Source: Legionella donaldsonii
GTDB taxonomy: Bacteria > Pseudomonadota > Gammaproteobacteria > Legionellales > Legionellaceae
DNA length: 64,000 nt
Reading direction: 5' to 3'
Assembly: GCF_900452385.1 (NCBI RefSeq)
Contig: NZ_UGOA01000001.1
Coordinates: 124,001 to 188,000, forward strand
A program made the position numbers and the translations under genes. Below are positions 54,847 to 63,814 of the stretch, in pieces; the first letter of the stretch is position 1, and every line of letters starts with the position of its first letter. The notes beneath the pieces are model-generated. The model searched no databases, was not told the origin of the DNA, and saw nothing but the letters and a program-made list of their open reading frames with translations.

Positions 54847-55848
54847 ATGACACAGCCAGAGGTTACTACAGCACTGACAGTGCAAGAACAACTGTTACAA
54901 TTGAGTGCCTATCTTAACGGGCGCATCCTTGGTCAAAAAGAGTTGATATCGCGATTATTAATCGCTTTACTGGCCGATGGCCATCTATTGGTTGAGGGTG
55001 CGCCTGGCTTAGCAAAAACACGAGCTGTCAAGGAATTATCGTCGGTTGTCGAAGGAGATTTTCATCGTATCCAATTTACTCCGGATTTATTGCCTGGCGA
55101 TCTGACAGGAACCGATGTCTATCATCCCGAGAACGGTTCCTTTGTTTTTCAACCGGGTCCTATTTTTCATCATTTGATTCTTGCTGATGAAATTAATCGT
55201 GCTCCTGCCAAGGTACAATCTGCTTTATTGGAGGCTATGGCCGAGCGGCAAGTTACGATAGGGGGAAAAACTTATCCCTTGCCAGAATTATTTTTGGTTA
55301 TGGCCACCCAAAATCCCATTGAACAGGAAGGAACTTATCCGTTGCCAGAAGCACAGCTTGATCGTTTTTTAATGTACGTGAAAATTGGTTATCCCGATGT
55401 TCAGGTCGAGCGTGATATTCTTATGCTGGCTCGCCGTGAAGCAGAAGGAATGGGTAGCTTAAAGGTAACCACTGCTCCTGTCAGTCCTTTAAGTCAAGTC
55501 ACTTTATTTGCTGCCAGGCGTGAAGTTTTACGAGTGCATACCAGCGAAGCACTAGAAAATTATTTAGTGCAATTGGTTGTTGCTACACGTAATCCAGCAA
55601 TTTATAGCGACGAATTGGCACGCTGGTTACGCTTTGGAGCAAGCCCCCGGGCAACTATCGCGCTGGATCGTTGTGCAAAAGCACATGCCTGGCTTGCGGG
55701 GCGTGATTACGTGACACCGGAGGATATTCATCTTATTGCTCATGACGTGCTTCGTCATCGCATCTTATTAAGTTTTGAAGCAGAGGCAGAAGGGGTGAGC
55801 AGCGATGATTTTATTGATTCTTTATTACGCCTGATTGCAGTTCCTTGA
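54847..55848 (+). CDS. MoxR-family AAA+ ATPase
   Basis: A 333-residue AAA+ ATPase. Walker A is GAPGLAKTRAV (Lys-Thr at the phosphate loop), Walker B is ILADEINRAP, followed by sensor-1 ATQNPIEQEGTYPLPEAQLDRF, all typical of MoxR. These ATPases act as chaperones for maturation of metalloenzymes or complexes together with VWA proteins. First gene of the bat-type operon; the following genes encode DUF58, DUF4381, two VWA proteins, a TPR protein and BatD. Confidence 0.93.
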   Translation: MTQPEVTTALTVQEQLLQLSAYLNGRILGQKELISRLLIALLADGHLLVEGAPGLAKTRAVKELSSVVEGDFHRIQFTPDLLPGDLTGTDVYHPENGSFVFQPGPIFHHLILADEINRAPAKVQSALLEAMAERQVTIGGKTYPLPELFLVMATQNPIEQEGTYPLPEAQLDRFLMYVKIGYPDVQVERDILMLARREAEGMGSLKVTTAPVSPLSQVTLFAARREVLRVHTSEALENYLVQLVVATRNPAIYSDELARWLRFGASPRATIALDRCAKAHAWLAGRDYVTPEDIHLIAHDVLRHRILLSFEAEAEGVSSDDFIDSLLRLIAVP

Positions 55849-55856
55849 GGTCTATC

Positions 55857-56762
55857 ATGGGTGATGGGGTAATTGTCGAACTTAGCGAATTAATTGCATT
55901 AAAGCGTTATGCCCAAAAAGTTAACTATCAGCCTGAAGGTAATGCTTTACGCGCTGGCAATCACCTTTCTAAACTACGTGGTCGAGGGATGGATTTTGCT
56001 GAGGTACGTAATTACCAGGCTGGTGATGAAATTCGTCATATGGAATGGCGTGTGACAGCGCGTACTGGCAAACCCTATGTTAAACTTTACCAAGAAGAGC
56101 GTGAGCGCCCTATTGTCCTGATTGTTGATTTTAACGCGTCTATGTTCTTTGGTACACGGTTAGCATTTAAATCCGTGGTCGCTGCTCGTTTAGCTGCGAT
56201 GATTGCTTGGACATCGATTAAGCAAGGGGATCGAATTGGTGGTTTATTGTATTCATCCTCCAGACATGATGAATTTACACCACGTAGCCGGGACGTTGGC
56301 GTTCTACCGCTTTTGGCTGCATTAAGTCAATATAGTAAAGAAAATCTTGAGGAAACTTCGCCTCGCCTATTAAGTGATGTTCTGGTTCGTTTGCGTCGTG
56401 TGACGCGGCCGGGTAGCGTCATAGTCCTTCTTAGCGATTTTTATCAGATGGATAGAGAGAGTGAGCAACACTTGGCCCGATTGGGAGCGCATAATGATAT
56501 CCTTGCCTACCATATTTGCGATCCTTTGGAACTTTTGCCTCCAAAACCTAACCACTATGCAATGACCAATGGTAAGCAGGAAATTCTTCTCGATACAACA
56601 ATTGAAGAAATAAGTCAGGCTTACCAGTCTTATTGCGAATTACGACTAGCTAATTTGCAGTCGCAGTTTAAAAGGTTGCAAATTCAGTATGTACAAGTTC
56701 TCGCGGAAACTGATCTACCAAGATTAGTACGGCAGACTTTTCCACGGAGGTCACGTGACTGA
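55857..56762 (+). CDS. DUF58 domain protein
   Basis: A 301-residue protein of the DUF58 family with a VWA-like fold. It has the family block RNYQAGDEIRHMEWRVTARTGKPYVKLYQEERERPIVLIVDFNASM, with D-x-N-x-S as the MIDAS-like motif. GAGG lies about 6 nt before the ATG at 55857. It starts just after the moxR stop and overlaps the next gene by 8 nt. The usual partner of MoxR ATPases. Confidence 0.92.
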   Translation: MGDGVIVELSELIALKRYAQKVNYQPEGNALRAGNHLSKLRGRGMDFAEVRNYQAGDEIRHMEWRVTARTGKPYVKLYQEERERPIVLIVDFNASMFFGTRLAFKSVVAARLAAMIAWTSIKQGDRIGGLLYSSSRHDEFTPRSRDVGVLPLLAALSQYSKENLEETSPRLLSDVLVRLRRVTRPGSVIVLLSDFYQMDRESEQHLARLGAHNDILAYHICDPLELLPPKPNHYAMTNGKQEILLDTTIEEISQAYQSYCELRLANLQSQFKRLQIQYVQVLAETDLPRLVRQTFPRRSRD

Positions 56763-57240
56763 ATCAGCAGCGCTGGCAAAATTGCGTGATATTCAATTGC
56801 CAAACCCCATCAGCTGGTGGCCAATGGCTCCTGGCTGGTATTTTTTAATCTCACTAGCTGTTCTCAGTGTTATTTTTTTACTTTACATTCTTCGCCGTAG
56901 TTATCTCTTTGGCCGTGCTAAGCGCGAAGCACTTCAATTATTGACCCATTATCAGCAAGCCTATGAGCAGGATGGCAATAGTCAGCGCAGTAGCATGGAA
57001 ATTTCAGAATTACTGCGTCGCGTAGCCTTAGTCTATTTTCCCAGGGATAGGGTAGCTGGTTTACAAGGCGAGGCCTGGTTGGCTTTTTTAAATGAAACCG
57101 CAAAAGGCGTTGATTTTAACTCAGTACGTCCTTGCTTGTTGGAAGCACCTTACCAAACAGGAAAAAACATGGACCTAAATCCTCTGTTTATTTGTGCAGA
57201 AAAATGGATAAAGCAACGGAGAAAACCATGTTCGAATTAG
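56755..57240 (+). CDS. DUF4381 domain protein
   Basis: A 161-residue protein with one membrane helix (about residues 27-47) after the family opening LRDIQLPNPISWWPMAPGWYFL, then a cytoplasmic helical part with the conserved LLRRVALVYFPRDRVAGLQGEAWLAFL. GTG start with GGAGGTCAC upstream overlapping DUF58. DUF4381 proteins are found only in this operon type. Ends 13 bp inside the batA start. Confidence 0.9.
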   Translation: MTESAALAKLRDIQLPNPISWWPMAPGWYFLISLAVLSVIFLLYILRRSYLFGRAKREALQLLTHYQQAYEQDGNSQRSSMEISELLRRVALVYFPRDRVAGLQGEAWLAFLNETAKGVDFNSVRPCLLEAPYQTGKNMDLNPLFICAEKWIKQRRKPCSN

Positions 57241-58253
57241 CTGAACCAAGAATTCTACTCTTTTTGCCGTTACCTTTTTTAATTTGGTTTTTAATTCCAC
57301 GTGCAACGTTGCAATTACCCGCTGCTTTGAAAGTTCCTTTTTATCACGCCATGTTGACTATCGTAAGTAACCAAAAGCGTACTTTTGCCGGTCAGGCACA
57401 GCTAGGTTTGTTTTTGCTAATCTGGTCGTTATTACTGCTTGCGGCGGCTGGCCCGCGTTGGGTAGGAGAGCCTAGACCTTTAGCAAGAGAAGGTCGTAAT
57501 ATCATGTTGGTGCTTGATTTATCAGGCAGTATGGCCCTGGATGACATGACATGGCGTGGTCGTCCCGCTACTCGCTTGGCTATTGTTAAACGCACCGCAG
57601 AACAATTTGTGCGTGAACGGATAGGTGACCGAATTGGGTTGATTCTTTTTGGTAGTCGTGCTTATTTACAAACACCGCTCACCTATGATCGCCATACTGT
57701 ATTGCTTCGACTTGAAGATGCCAGTGTTGGCTTGGCAGGACAAACTACTTCCATAGGCGATGCGCTTGGTTTGGCCGTGAAGCGTTTGCAAAATGTTCCA
57801 GCTAAAGGACGCATGATTATTTTGCTCACTGATGGCGCCAATAATTCAGGGGTATTGGCACCATTAAAAGCTGCTGAATTGGCAAAATTAGATGAGATTA
57901 AAGTTTATACGATTGGTTTAGGTGCAGAGGGGGATCCTCGCGCATTCAATGGGGTTTTTTTTAACATGAATGCCTCCCCTGATCTGGACGAAAAAACGTT
58001 GCAAGCGATAGCAAAAGTGACAGGGGGGCGCTATTTTAGAGCAACTGATGTCCAGTCATTACAAACTATTTATGAAACAATCAACCAATTAGAGACTGTA
58101 ACACAGGAAGACGCAACGATTCGCCCGCAGCATGATTATTATCCTTGGCCATTGGCTCTAGCGCTCTTTTTATTGTTGTATTGGCTCATTAAAAAGATCG
58201 CTATATGGACCAGTTTGAAATCAATTTCTGCCCGCCGGGAGTTTTCATCATGA
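57228..58253 (+). CDS. batA: BatA, von Willebrand factor type A protein
   Basis: A 341-residue membrane protein with two N-terminal helices, a VWA domain and a C-terminal helix. The metal-ion-dependent adhesion site is complete: D-L-S-G-S in VLDLSGSMALDDM, with downstream TDGANNSG. The start MFELAEPR at 57228 has GGAG about 8 nt upstream; longer frames run over DUF4381. Aerotolerance (Bat) proteins of Bacteroides gave the name; in proteobacteria they support cell-envelope integrity or stress tolerance. Confidence 0.92.
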   Translation: MFELAEPRILLFLPLPFLIWFLIPRATLQLPAALKVPFYHAMLTIVSNQKRTFAGQAQLGLFLLIWSLLLLAAAGPRWVGEPRPLAREGRNIMLVLDLSGSMALDDMTWRGRPATRLAIVKRTAEQFVRERIGDRIGLILFGSRAYLQTPLTYDRHTVLLRLEDASVGLAGQTTSIGDALGLAVKRLQNVPAKGRMIILLTDGANNSGVLAPLKAAELAKLDEIKVYTIGLGAEGDPRAFNGVFFNMNASPDLDEKTLQAIAKVTGGRYFRATDVQSLQTIYETINQLETVTQEDATIRPQHDYYPWPLALALFLLLYWLIKKIAIWTSLKSISARREFSS

Positions 58254-59182
58254 TGGCAGATTTCCATTTCCTTCGTCCCTGGTGGTTACTAACCTGTTTA
58301 CCCTTACTGGGTTTTATTGGGTGTTTATGGCGACAAAGTCCGCGTATGGGAGCATGGGCGACTGTTTGTGATAGTCATTTACTTAACTACTTGGTACAGT
58401 CTAAAAAGCAAGGAAAACGGCATGGGGCCTTGTTGTTTTTATTACTTAGTGGCCTATGTATGAGCTTTAGTTTGGCTGGTCCTGCCTGGATTCGCTTGCC
58501 GGTGCCAGCTTATCTGCAAATACAGCCAAGAGTATTAGTATTGGATATGTCAGATGCTATGTTAGCAAAAGATTTGGTACCCGACCGTTTAAATCGCGCT
58601 AAATTTAAATTGCATGATTTGTTTAAACGTCGGGATGCTGGCCAATTAGGTTTGGTGGTTTATACCGGTGAACCTTTTGTTGTTTCACCATTGACTGAGG
58701 ATGCACAGACGATCGACGCCCTATTGGACTCTTTAACTCCAGATATTATGCCGGTGGAAGGACAACGTTTAGATAGTGCACTTGAAGAGGCTGGAGAGTT
58801 GATAACCCAGGCAGGGTTTGATCATGGCCAACTATTGGTATTGACTGCAGAGACTCCCAGTCTTGCCGCTTTAGAAGTGGCTAGCAAGTTGGCAAACAAA
58901 CAGATTTTTACTTCAGTAATGCCCATTCTAGCCAATAAAACGCTTAATCCTCTTTTCGAGCGTCTGGCGGTGGCGGGGAAAGGACAACTAGTGTCTTTTA
59001 CCGACACATCGGCTGATTTAGAGAATTGGCTAAAAAATACCGTAACCGAACAACAATATAGTCGAAGTCAACACAATGATATTCCTATGTGGCGCGATGA
59101 AGGGCGTTGGTTTTTACTCCCTGCGCTTGGTTTTTTATTACCGGTATTCCGGCGTGGATGGTTACAGAGGATCGCTACATGA
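58250..59182 (+). CDS. batB: BatB-like VWA protein with altered MIDAS
   Basis: A 310-residue membrane protein with N-terminal helices, VWA domain and a C-terminal hydrophobic end. The MIDAS reads D-M-S-D-A (VLDMSDAMLAKDL), so the last Ser of DxSxS is Ala; metal binding may be weakened compared with BatA. Start ATGATG at 58250 overlaps the batA stop by 4 nt. Stop overlaps the TPR gene by 4 nt. Otherwise intact and of normal length. Confidence 0.88.
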   Translation: MMADFHFLRPWWLLTCLPLLGFIGCLWRQSPRMGAWATVCDSHLLNYLVQSKKQGKRHGALLFLLLSGLCMSFSLAGPAWIRLPVPAYLQIQPRVLVLDMSDAMLAKDLVPDRLNRAKFKLHDLFKRRDAGQLGLVVYTGEPFVVSPLTEDAQTIDALLDSLTPDIMPVEGQRLDSALEEAGELITQAGFDHGQLLVLTAETPSLAALEVASKLANKQIFTSVMPILANKTLNPLFERLAVAGKGQLVSFTDTSADLENWLKNTVTEQQYSRSQHNDIPMWRDEGRWFLLPALGFLLPVFRRGWLQRIAT

Positions 59183-60195
59183 GAGTCCTATGGAGCATTT
59201 TCTTATGGAGCCTTGCCAATTCTGGTTATACTTTTAGCTGGCCTGAGCTATGGGTGACGAAAGATCAGCAAGCACAAATGCTTATGCAGCAAAAGCAGTT
59301 TGATAAAGCAGAAAAAACTTTTCAGCAGGGAGATTGGCGTGCTACTGCAGCTTATCGTGCAGGGCATTATGAACAGGCAGCAAAAGACTTTCAATCGCTC
59401 CAAAATGAACAGGGGTACTACAATCAGGGGAACGCATTGGCCCATTTAGGGCAATATGGAGAAGCAATTAAAGCCTATGAGAAGGCTTTGGCACTAAACC
59501 CGCACAATCAAGATGCCATTTATAATCGTAATTTGCTGCAAGAGCTATTAAAAAAAGAAAAGCAGCAACAAGGCAATAATCAACAAGGCAATAATCAACA
59601 AGGCAAGAACCAGCAAGGTAAAGACCAGCAAGGTAACGGCCAGCAAGGTAAAGACCAGCAAGGTAAAGACCAGCAAGGTAAAGACCAGCAAGGTAAAGAC
59701 CAGCAAGGTAAAGACCAGCAAGGTAAAGACCAGCAAGGTAACGGCCAGGAAGGCAAAGACCAGGAAGGCAAAGACCAGGAAGGCAAAGACCAGGAAGGCA
59801 AAGACCAGGAAGGCAAAGACCAGCAAGGTAAAGACCAGCAAGGTAAAGACCAGCAAGGTAAAGACCAGCAAGGCAACGGCCAGCAAGGTAAAGACCAGCA
59901 AGGTAAAGACCAGCAAGGTAAAGACCAGCAAGGTAACGGCCAGGAAGGCAAAGACCAGGAAGGGAAGGACCAGCAAGGCCAAGACCAGCAGAGTCAAGAT
60001 CAAGAAAGCAAAACGCAGCAGAGTGAAAAAGAGATGGGTCAGGGAGCCACAACCAAAGAACAAGCTGCCCTAGAGCATGAAAAACAACAGGCAAAAGAGC
60101 AATGGTTGCGCTTAATTCCCGATGATCCTGGTGGTTTGATGCGGGAGAAATTTTTACGTGATCACATGCGTAGACAAAGTGGGTGGTATGAATGA
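59179..60195 (+). CDS. batC: BatC-like TPR protein with a QGKDQ repeat array
   Basis: A 338-residue protein with an N-terminal hydrophobic segment (MRVLWSIFLWSLANSGYTFS, signal peptide or anchor), TPR units (AYRAGHYEQAAKDF, QGNALAHLGQYGEAIKAYEKALALNP), then about 30 tandem pentapeptides of the QGKDQ type from about residue 131 to 280, and a conserved C-terminus that contains the LRLIPDDPGGLMREKFL segment typical of BatC proteins. The start ATGA overlaps batB. The low-complexity array is charged and should be disordered. Repeats are listed separately. Confidence 0.9.
   Translation: MRVLWSIFLWSLANSGYTFSWPELWVTKDQQAQMLMQQKQFDKAEKTFQQGDWRATAAYRAGHYEQAAKDFQSLQNEQGYYNQGNALAHLGQYGEAIKAYEKALALNPHNQDAIYNRNLLQELLKKEKQQQGNNQQGNNQQGKNQQGKDQQGNGQQGKDQQGKDQQGKDQQGKDQQGKDQQGKDQQGNGQEGKDQEGKDQEGKDQEGKDQEGKDQQGKDQQGKDQQGKDQQGNGQQGKDQQGKDQQGKDQQGNGQEGKDQEGKDQQGQDQQSQDQESKTQQSEKEMGQGATTKEQAALEHEKQQAKEQWLRLIPDDPGGLMREKFLRDHMRRQSGWYE
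59569..60018 (+). repeat. 15-bp minisatellite, about 30 units, in frame within batC
   Basis: Tandem 15-bp units based on CAAGGTAAAGACCAG encode QGKDQ. Variants: QGNNQ and QGKNQ at the left, QGNGQ four times, EGKDQ seven times (GAAGGCAAAGACCAG), and QGQDQ, QSQDQ and ESKTQ at the right. There is a higher-order period of 60 bp: 59821-59880 and 59881-59940 are identical but for one base. All units are multiples of 15 bp, so changes in copy number keep the frame. Because there are no stops in other frames, long antisense frames here are artefacts. Confidence 0.97.
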
Positions 60196-61850
60196 AGCGA
60201 ATTTTAATAAGTTTATTTCTTTGTTGTTGTCTAAAGGTAGTTTTTGCGGATGTCACCGTACAACTTGACGTAACGCAGGTACAATTAGGCCAGCCTTTTA
60301 GCTTAACTTTAACACTGGATAGTGCTGTTGATAGCGTTCCTGATTTAACACCATTACAAAAAAATTTTACCATTCTTGGCACGGAACGCAGTATGAATTA
60401 CAGTGTTATTAATGGTCAAGCACATTCTGTTAGTCAATGGATAATAACGTTAACGGCTAACCGCAATGGGGTTTTACCTATCCCATCGCTGCAAATAGGT
60501 CAAGAATATACGAAGGCAAGCAGTATAGAAGTGACTTCGGAAGAAACACCAACAACGAATGTTCAGCCGCAAACGCCTCAGCAAGATGCTGTTTTAGAGA
60601 CTGACGTGAGTGTGAATAATCCCTTTGTAAATCAACAGGTTATTTTTACTACCCGATTATACTATAGCAGCAGGTTGCTCGATGCATCTTATCAACCTCC
60701 TCAGGTGGAAGATGCGTTAATGATTCCTCTTGGGCAAGGACGTCATTACCAGATTTCCAGTAACAACAAGATCTATGCTGTTGAAGAACAGCAATATGCT
60801 ATCTTTCCACAAAAAAGTGGGGATTTGAAAATTAACCCACCAGCTTTCAACGCCTTGATTTATAGTGTGACTCCAAAACGGGTTCATCTCCAAGCCAAGC
60901 CGACTGTTCTTCATGTTAAACCAAGACTTGCAGGCTATAAATACTGGCTCGCTGCGAAACAGGTTTCTCTCTCTGAGACCTATGACAAAAACACAATTAC
61001 TTTAATGCAGGGTGACACATTAGTACGTACTGTCAAGTTGAGTGCAGTGGCTGTGCCCGCACAATTGTTACCAACCCTGGATTTTGGGAGTTCGGACCAA
61101 TTTAGTGTTTATCCCGAAAAACCCCAGGAAAAAACTAGTTTTAAACATCCGAATTTAGTCAGCTCTACGACTGTGAAGGCGACGTATTTACTTAACAAAG
61201 CGGGGCAAATAACCATACCTGCTATTAAACTAACCTGGTTCAATACAACAACTGGTAAAAAAGAAACAAGCGCTTTACCAGCACTTACTTTGAATGTGGT
61301 GGCTTCTGCTGGTGAAACAAAGCAGTCTGCGTCTGCTGCTGTTGCTAATACAGAGCCGGTGGCGCATACAACAGAGGTAGATGCTAAGAAAGAACAGCAA
61401 ATTACTCTGCCGTCCTTGCGCCCAGAAACCAATGTTGCTTGGTGGCTAGCCAGTGCTTTTGCTATAGCCTGGTTACTTACACTTGGACTATGGTATAGAC
61501 AACGGCGACAACAGGCAGAAAGGCAAACAGCAGGTCAAGTTATGAAGCAGTTGGCTAAAGCTTGTTTAGATAATCATGCCACTGAAGCGCGTGATGCCTT
61601 GCTTAAATGGGCCCGCTTTCAATGGCCTGAAGCCAATTTGTTGAATTTAACAGATGTGGAGAAAATGGTGGATGACACCAGGCTCAAGGAAGAAATTAAT
61701 CAATTAGCCCAGGCTCTTTACCAGGATGTCAGTCCACAGAAAACTTGGCAGGGAACCGCTTTATGGGCTGCTATTACTTCTTTCAAAGGGGCAAAACTAA
61801 GGCCGGAGAATAGCAAAATGACTCCGCTGCCTCCTATTCATCGACTCTAG
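60192..61850 (+). CDS. batD: BatD protein
   Basis: A 552-residue membrane-anchored periplasmic protein. Signal peptide (residues 1-19, ending VFA), several beta-sandwich domains with the BatD patterns (VNNPFVNQQVIFTTRLYY, FPQKSGDLKINPPAF), one membrane helix (VAWWLASAFAIAWLLTLGLWY, about residue 414-434) and a cytoplasmic helical tail. The ATG overlaps the batC stop. It closes the moxR-bat operon; a GGGGGGG-rich ribosome-binding region separates it from the amidase. Confidence 0.92.
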   Translation: MKRILISLFLCCCLKVVFADVTVQLDVTQVQLGQPFSLTLTLDSAVDSVPDLTPLQKNFTILGTERSMNYSVINGQAHSVSQWIITLTANRNGVLPIPSLQIGQEYTKASSIEVTSEETPTTNVQPQTPQQDAVLETDVSVNNPFVNQQVIFTTRLYYSSRLLDASYQPPQVEDALMIPLGQGRHYQISSNNKIYAVEEQQYAIFPQKSGDLKINPPAFNALIYSVTPKRVHLQAKPTVLHVKPRLAGYKYWLAAKQVSLSETYDKNTITLMQGDTLVRTVKLSAVAVPAQLLPTLDFGSSDQFSVYPEKPQEKTSFKHPNLVSSTTVKATYLLNKAGQITIPAIKLTWFNTTTGKKETSALPALTLNVVASAGETKQSASAAVANTEPVAHTTEVDAKKEQQITLPSLRPETNVAWWLASAFAIAWLLTLGLWYRQRRQQAERQTAGQVMKQLAKACLDNHATEARDALLKWARFQWPEANLLNLTDVEKMVDDTRLKEEINQLAQALYQDVSPQKTWQGTALWAAITSFKGAKLRPENSKMTPLPPIHRL

Positions 61851-61858
61851 GGGGGGGT

Positions 61859-63280
61859 ATGCAGCTTGCTGAGTACTGTAAGGAAGATGTACGAGGTTTG
61901 GCAAAACTTATCAAAGAAAGAGAAGTCAGTCCTGAAGAAGTGTTGGCTTGTGCTATTCAGCGCATGTATGAAGTCAATCCACAACTGAATGCAATAATTA
62001 CTGATTGCAGTGATTGGGCACGTCAGCAATTGAAAAAGATGCGTGGTGATGAACCTTTTTACGGTGTGCCAGTACTAGTAAAAGACTTGGGTTTTTCCAT
62101 GCAGGGAGTGCGTTATACAGCCGGCTCAACTTTTTTGACAACATCTGTTTCGGCATCAAATAGTGATTTTATTGATCGTCTATTGGCCTTAGGAATGTTG
62201 CCCTTCGCAAAAACCAATGTGCCTGAGTTCGGCCTTTCTTATGTGACAGAGTCAATTTTACTTGGCCCTTGCCGTAATCCCTATGATTTAAGTCGTACTT
62301 CAGGGGGGTCTTCAGGCGGTTCAGCTGCCGCCGTAGCCGCTGGGGTTGCACCCGTCGCTACGGCGAGCGATGGCGGGGGATCTATCCGCATACCTGCGGC
62401 TTGTTGTGGACTATTTGGGTTTAAGCCTACTCCCGGTTTAATGCCTGTCGGCCCTTGGGTTGGTGAAGCCTGGTCAGGTTTGTCAACCAATTTCGTATTA
62501 ACTCGTAGTGTAGATGACTCAGCCCTTTTATTTGAGTTACTCGCTACAAATGTGTTGCCTGAACCTAAAACAAACGTAGTCCATCCACAGCACGATGAGC
62601 AGCGCTTTCAACCTTTAAAAATTGCATGTCTTGAGGGGGCTTTTGCAGTTGTGCCTATTGATAAACCTTGTTTGGACGCCTTCGAACAAGCAATAACTAT
62701 ATTAACAAGAACCGGGCATCAGGTGAGCTCCTATAAATTGTCTCTCGATCTGGAGGGAATTGCTGCCTCCGCTTTATGTCTCATTGCAGCCAACACCTGT
62801 GCTGAAATTGAAAATCAACAACAGTTGCTTGGGCGTAAGGTGCAAAAAAAGGAATTAGAGCCATTTACCTGGGAATTAATGGGACAAGGGAAGAAGTTGT
62901 CTGCATCCCAATTAATTACAGCAAAAAACAAGCTCTACCAACTCTTACGCCCTCTTCATGCACTATTCAACCAGGTTGATTTTGTGTTAACTCCTGCCTT
63001 GGCGCAATGGCCTCTTCCTATCGGCAGCTTACCAACCAATGATGATTTTAGTCATTATTTGCAAAAAAATCTTGCTTTTACACCCTTTACTGCCTTGTTT
63101 AATCAAGCAGGGCTACCTGCCATGACAATCCCTGTGATGCGTCATAATCATTTCCCACTCTCAGTACAATTTGCTGCTGCCAAAGGGCGAGACAGGTTTT
63201 TGTTACATTTTGCTCAGCAATTAAAAACCTTGCTTCCAGATTTTACCTCGCCAGTGATGACTCTTGGAAAAATAAAATAG
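61859..63280 (+). CDS. amidase signature family protein
   Basis: A 473-residue amidase. The Ser-cisSer-Lys triad is visible: Lys in VPVLVKDLGFS and the two Ser in TSGGSSGGSAAAVAAG...SDGGGSIRIPAACCGLFGFKPT. Family members include GatA, fatty-acid amide hydrolases and 6-aminohexanoate hydrolases. It is not GatA, since no gatB or gatC is near. No signal peptide. It lies 8 bp after batD and could be read with that operon. Substrate unknown. Confidence 0.9.
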   Translation: MQLAEYCKEDVRGLAKLIKEREVSPEEVLACAIQRMYEVNPQLNAIITDCSDWARQQLKKMRGDEPFYGVPVLVKDLGFSMQGVRYTAGSTFLTTSVSASNSDFIDRLLALGMLPFAKTNVPEFGLSYVTESILLGPCRNPYDLSRTSGGSSGGSAAAVAAGVAPVATASDGGGSIRIPAACCGLFGFKPTPGLMPVGPWVGEAWSGLSTNFVLTRSVDDSALLFELLATNVLPEPKTNVVHPQHDEQRFQPLKIACLEGAFAVVPIDKPCLDAFEQAITILTRTGHQVSSYKLSLDLEGIAASALCLIAANTCAEIENQQQLLGRKVQKKELEPFTWELMGQGKKLSASQLITAKNKLYQLLRPLHALFNQVDFVLTPALAQWPLPIGSLPTNDDFSHYLQKNLAFTPFTALFNQAGLPAMTIPVMRHNHFPLSVQFAAAKGRDRFLLHFAQQLKTLLPDFTSPVMTLGKIK

Positions 63281-63348
63281 CGGGCTTCCTTATTAAAGGA
63301 GTCCATAAATATTTATTGTTGATTCTCGCTATTTTATAAACACTAGAG

Positions 63349-63354
63349 TATAAT
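63349..63354 (+). promoter_or_regulatory. perfect -10 box of the cold-shock gene
   Basis: TATAAT at 63349-63354, with no good -35 box at 17 bp. Transcription from here would give a leader of about 155 nt before the ATG at 63518. Long structured leaders are characteristic of CspA-type cold-shock genes, where they act as temperature-responsive elements. No E. coli cold-box sequence was recognised. Confidence 0.4.
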
Positions 63355-63517
63355 GAAGCCACTTGTAGTTTAGATTTCCTGGCTGAAACATTGTTCTTCG
63401 TGAAAATCCCTCCTTTTGTAGTTCAAAGTAGCGAATTTATCGCGTTGCTTCCCTATGATGATTCTGGCTTGGATTGTTTAACGCAAGTGTGTGTTTAATT
63501 TAATTTGGAAAGTAGAA

Positions 63518-63733
63518 ATGTCTGTGAAAGAAACTGGCCACGTCAAGTGGTTTAATGATGATAAGGGTTACGGTTTTATCAGTCGTGATAATGGTCAAGA
63601 CGATGTATTCGTTCATTTTCGTTCGATCAATAGCGCAGCTGGTCGTAAAACTTTGGTAGAAGGTCAACGCGTCGAGTTCATGGTGACCAAAGGACCTAAA
63701 GGTCTACAAGCGGAAGATGTAACCGCTGTATAA
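63518..63733 (+). CDS. CspA-family cold-shock protein
   Basis: A 71-residue single cold-shock domain. RNP1 (KGYGFIS) and RNP2 (DVFVHF) are present, in the standard [18 protein letters not shown] layout. It binds single-stranded RNA/DNA. The start MSVKETG at 63518 has GGAAAG upstream; the longer frame from 63491 is in the leader. E. coli Csp proteins are 69-74 residues. Confidence 0.95.
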   Translation: MSVKETGHVKWFNDDKGYGFISRDNGQDDVFVHFRSINSAAGRKTLVEGQRVEFMVTKGPKGLQAEDVTAV

Positions 63734-63757
63734 TAATCCTGCTGTTTCTCCAATCTT

Positions 63758-63798
63758 CTCCCCTCTAGTAATGGACTTTGTGCGCTATTAGAGGGGAG
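63758..63798 (+). terminator. terminator of the cold-shock gene
   Basis: CTCCCCTCTAGTA (63758-63770) pairs with TATTAGAGGGGAG (63786-63798), 12 of 13 positions as Watson-Crick pairs plus one mismatch, followed by CGAGCTTTTCATTTTT. GC-rich stem with T-rich tail. Confidence 0.75.
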
Positions 63799-63814
63799 CG
63801 AGCTTTTCATTTTT

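Noticed and set aside
59569-60018. Regular short direct repeats that could be mistaken for a CRISPR array
   Set aside because: Units are contiguous 15-mers without unique spacers and are in frame within a coding gene; no cas genes are near.
59468-60382. Several long antisense ORFs (up to about 300 codons) rich in Leu, Ala and Gly across the batC repeat
   Set aside because: They exist because a 15-bp repeat without stops in any frame keeps all frames open; they have no ribosome-binding site and overlap a conserved operon.
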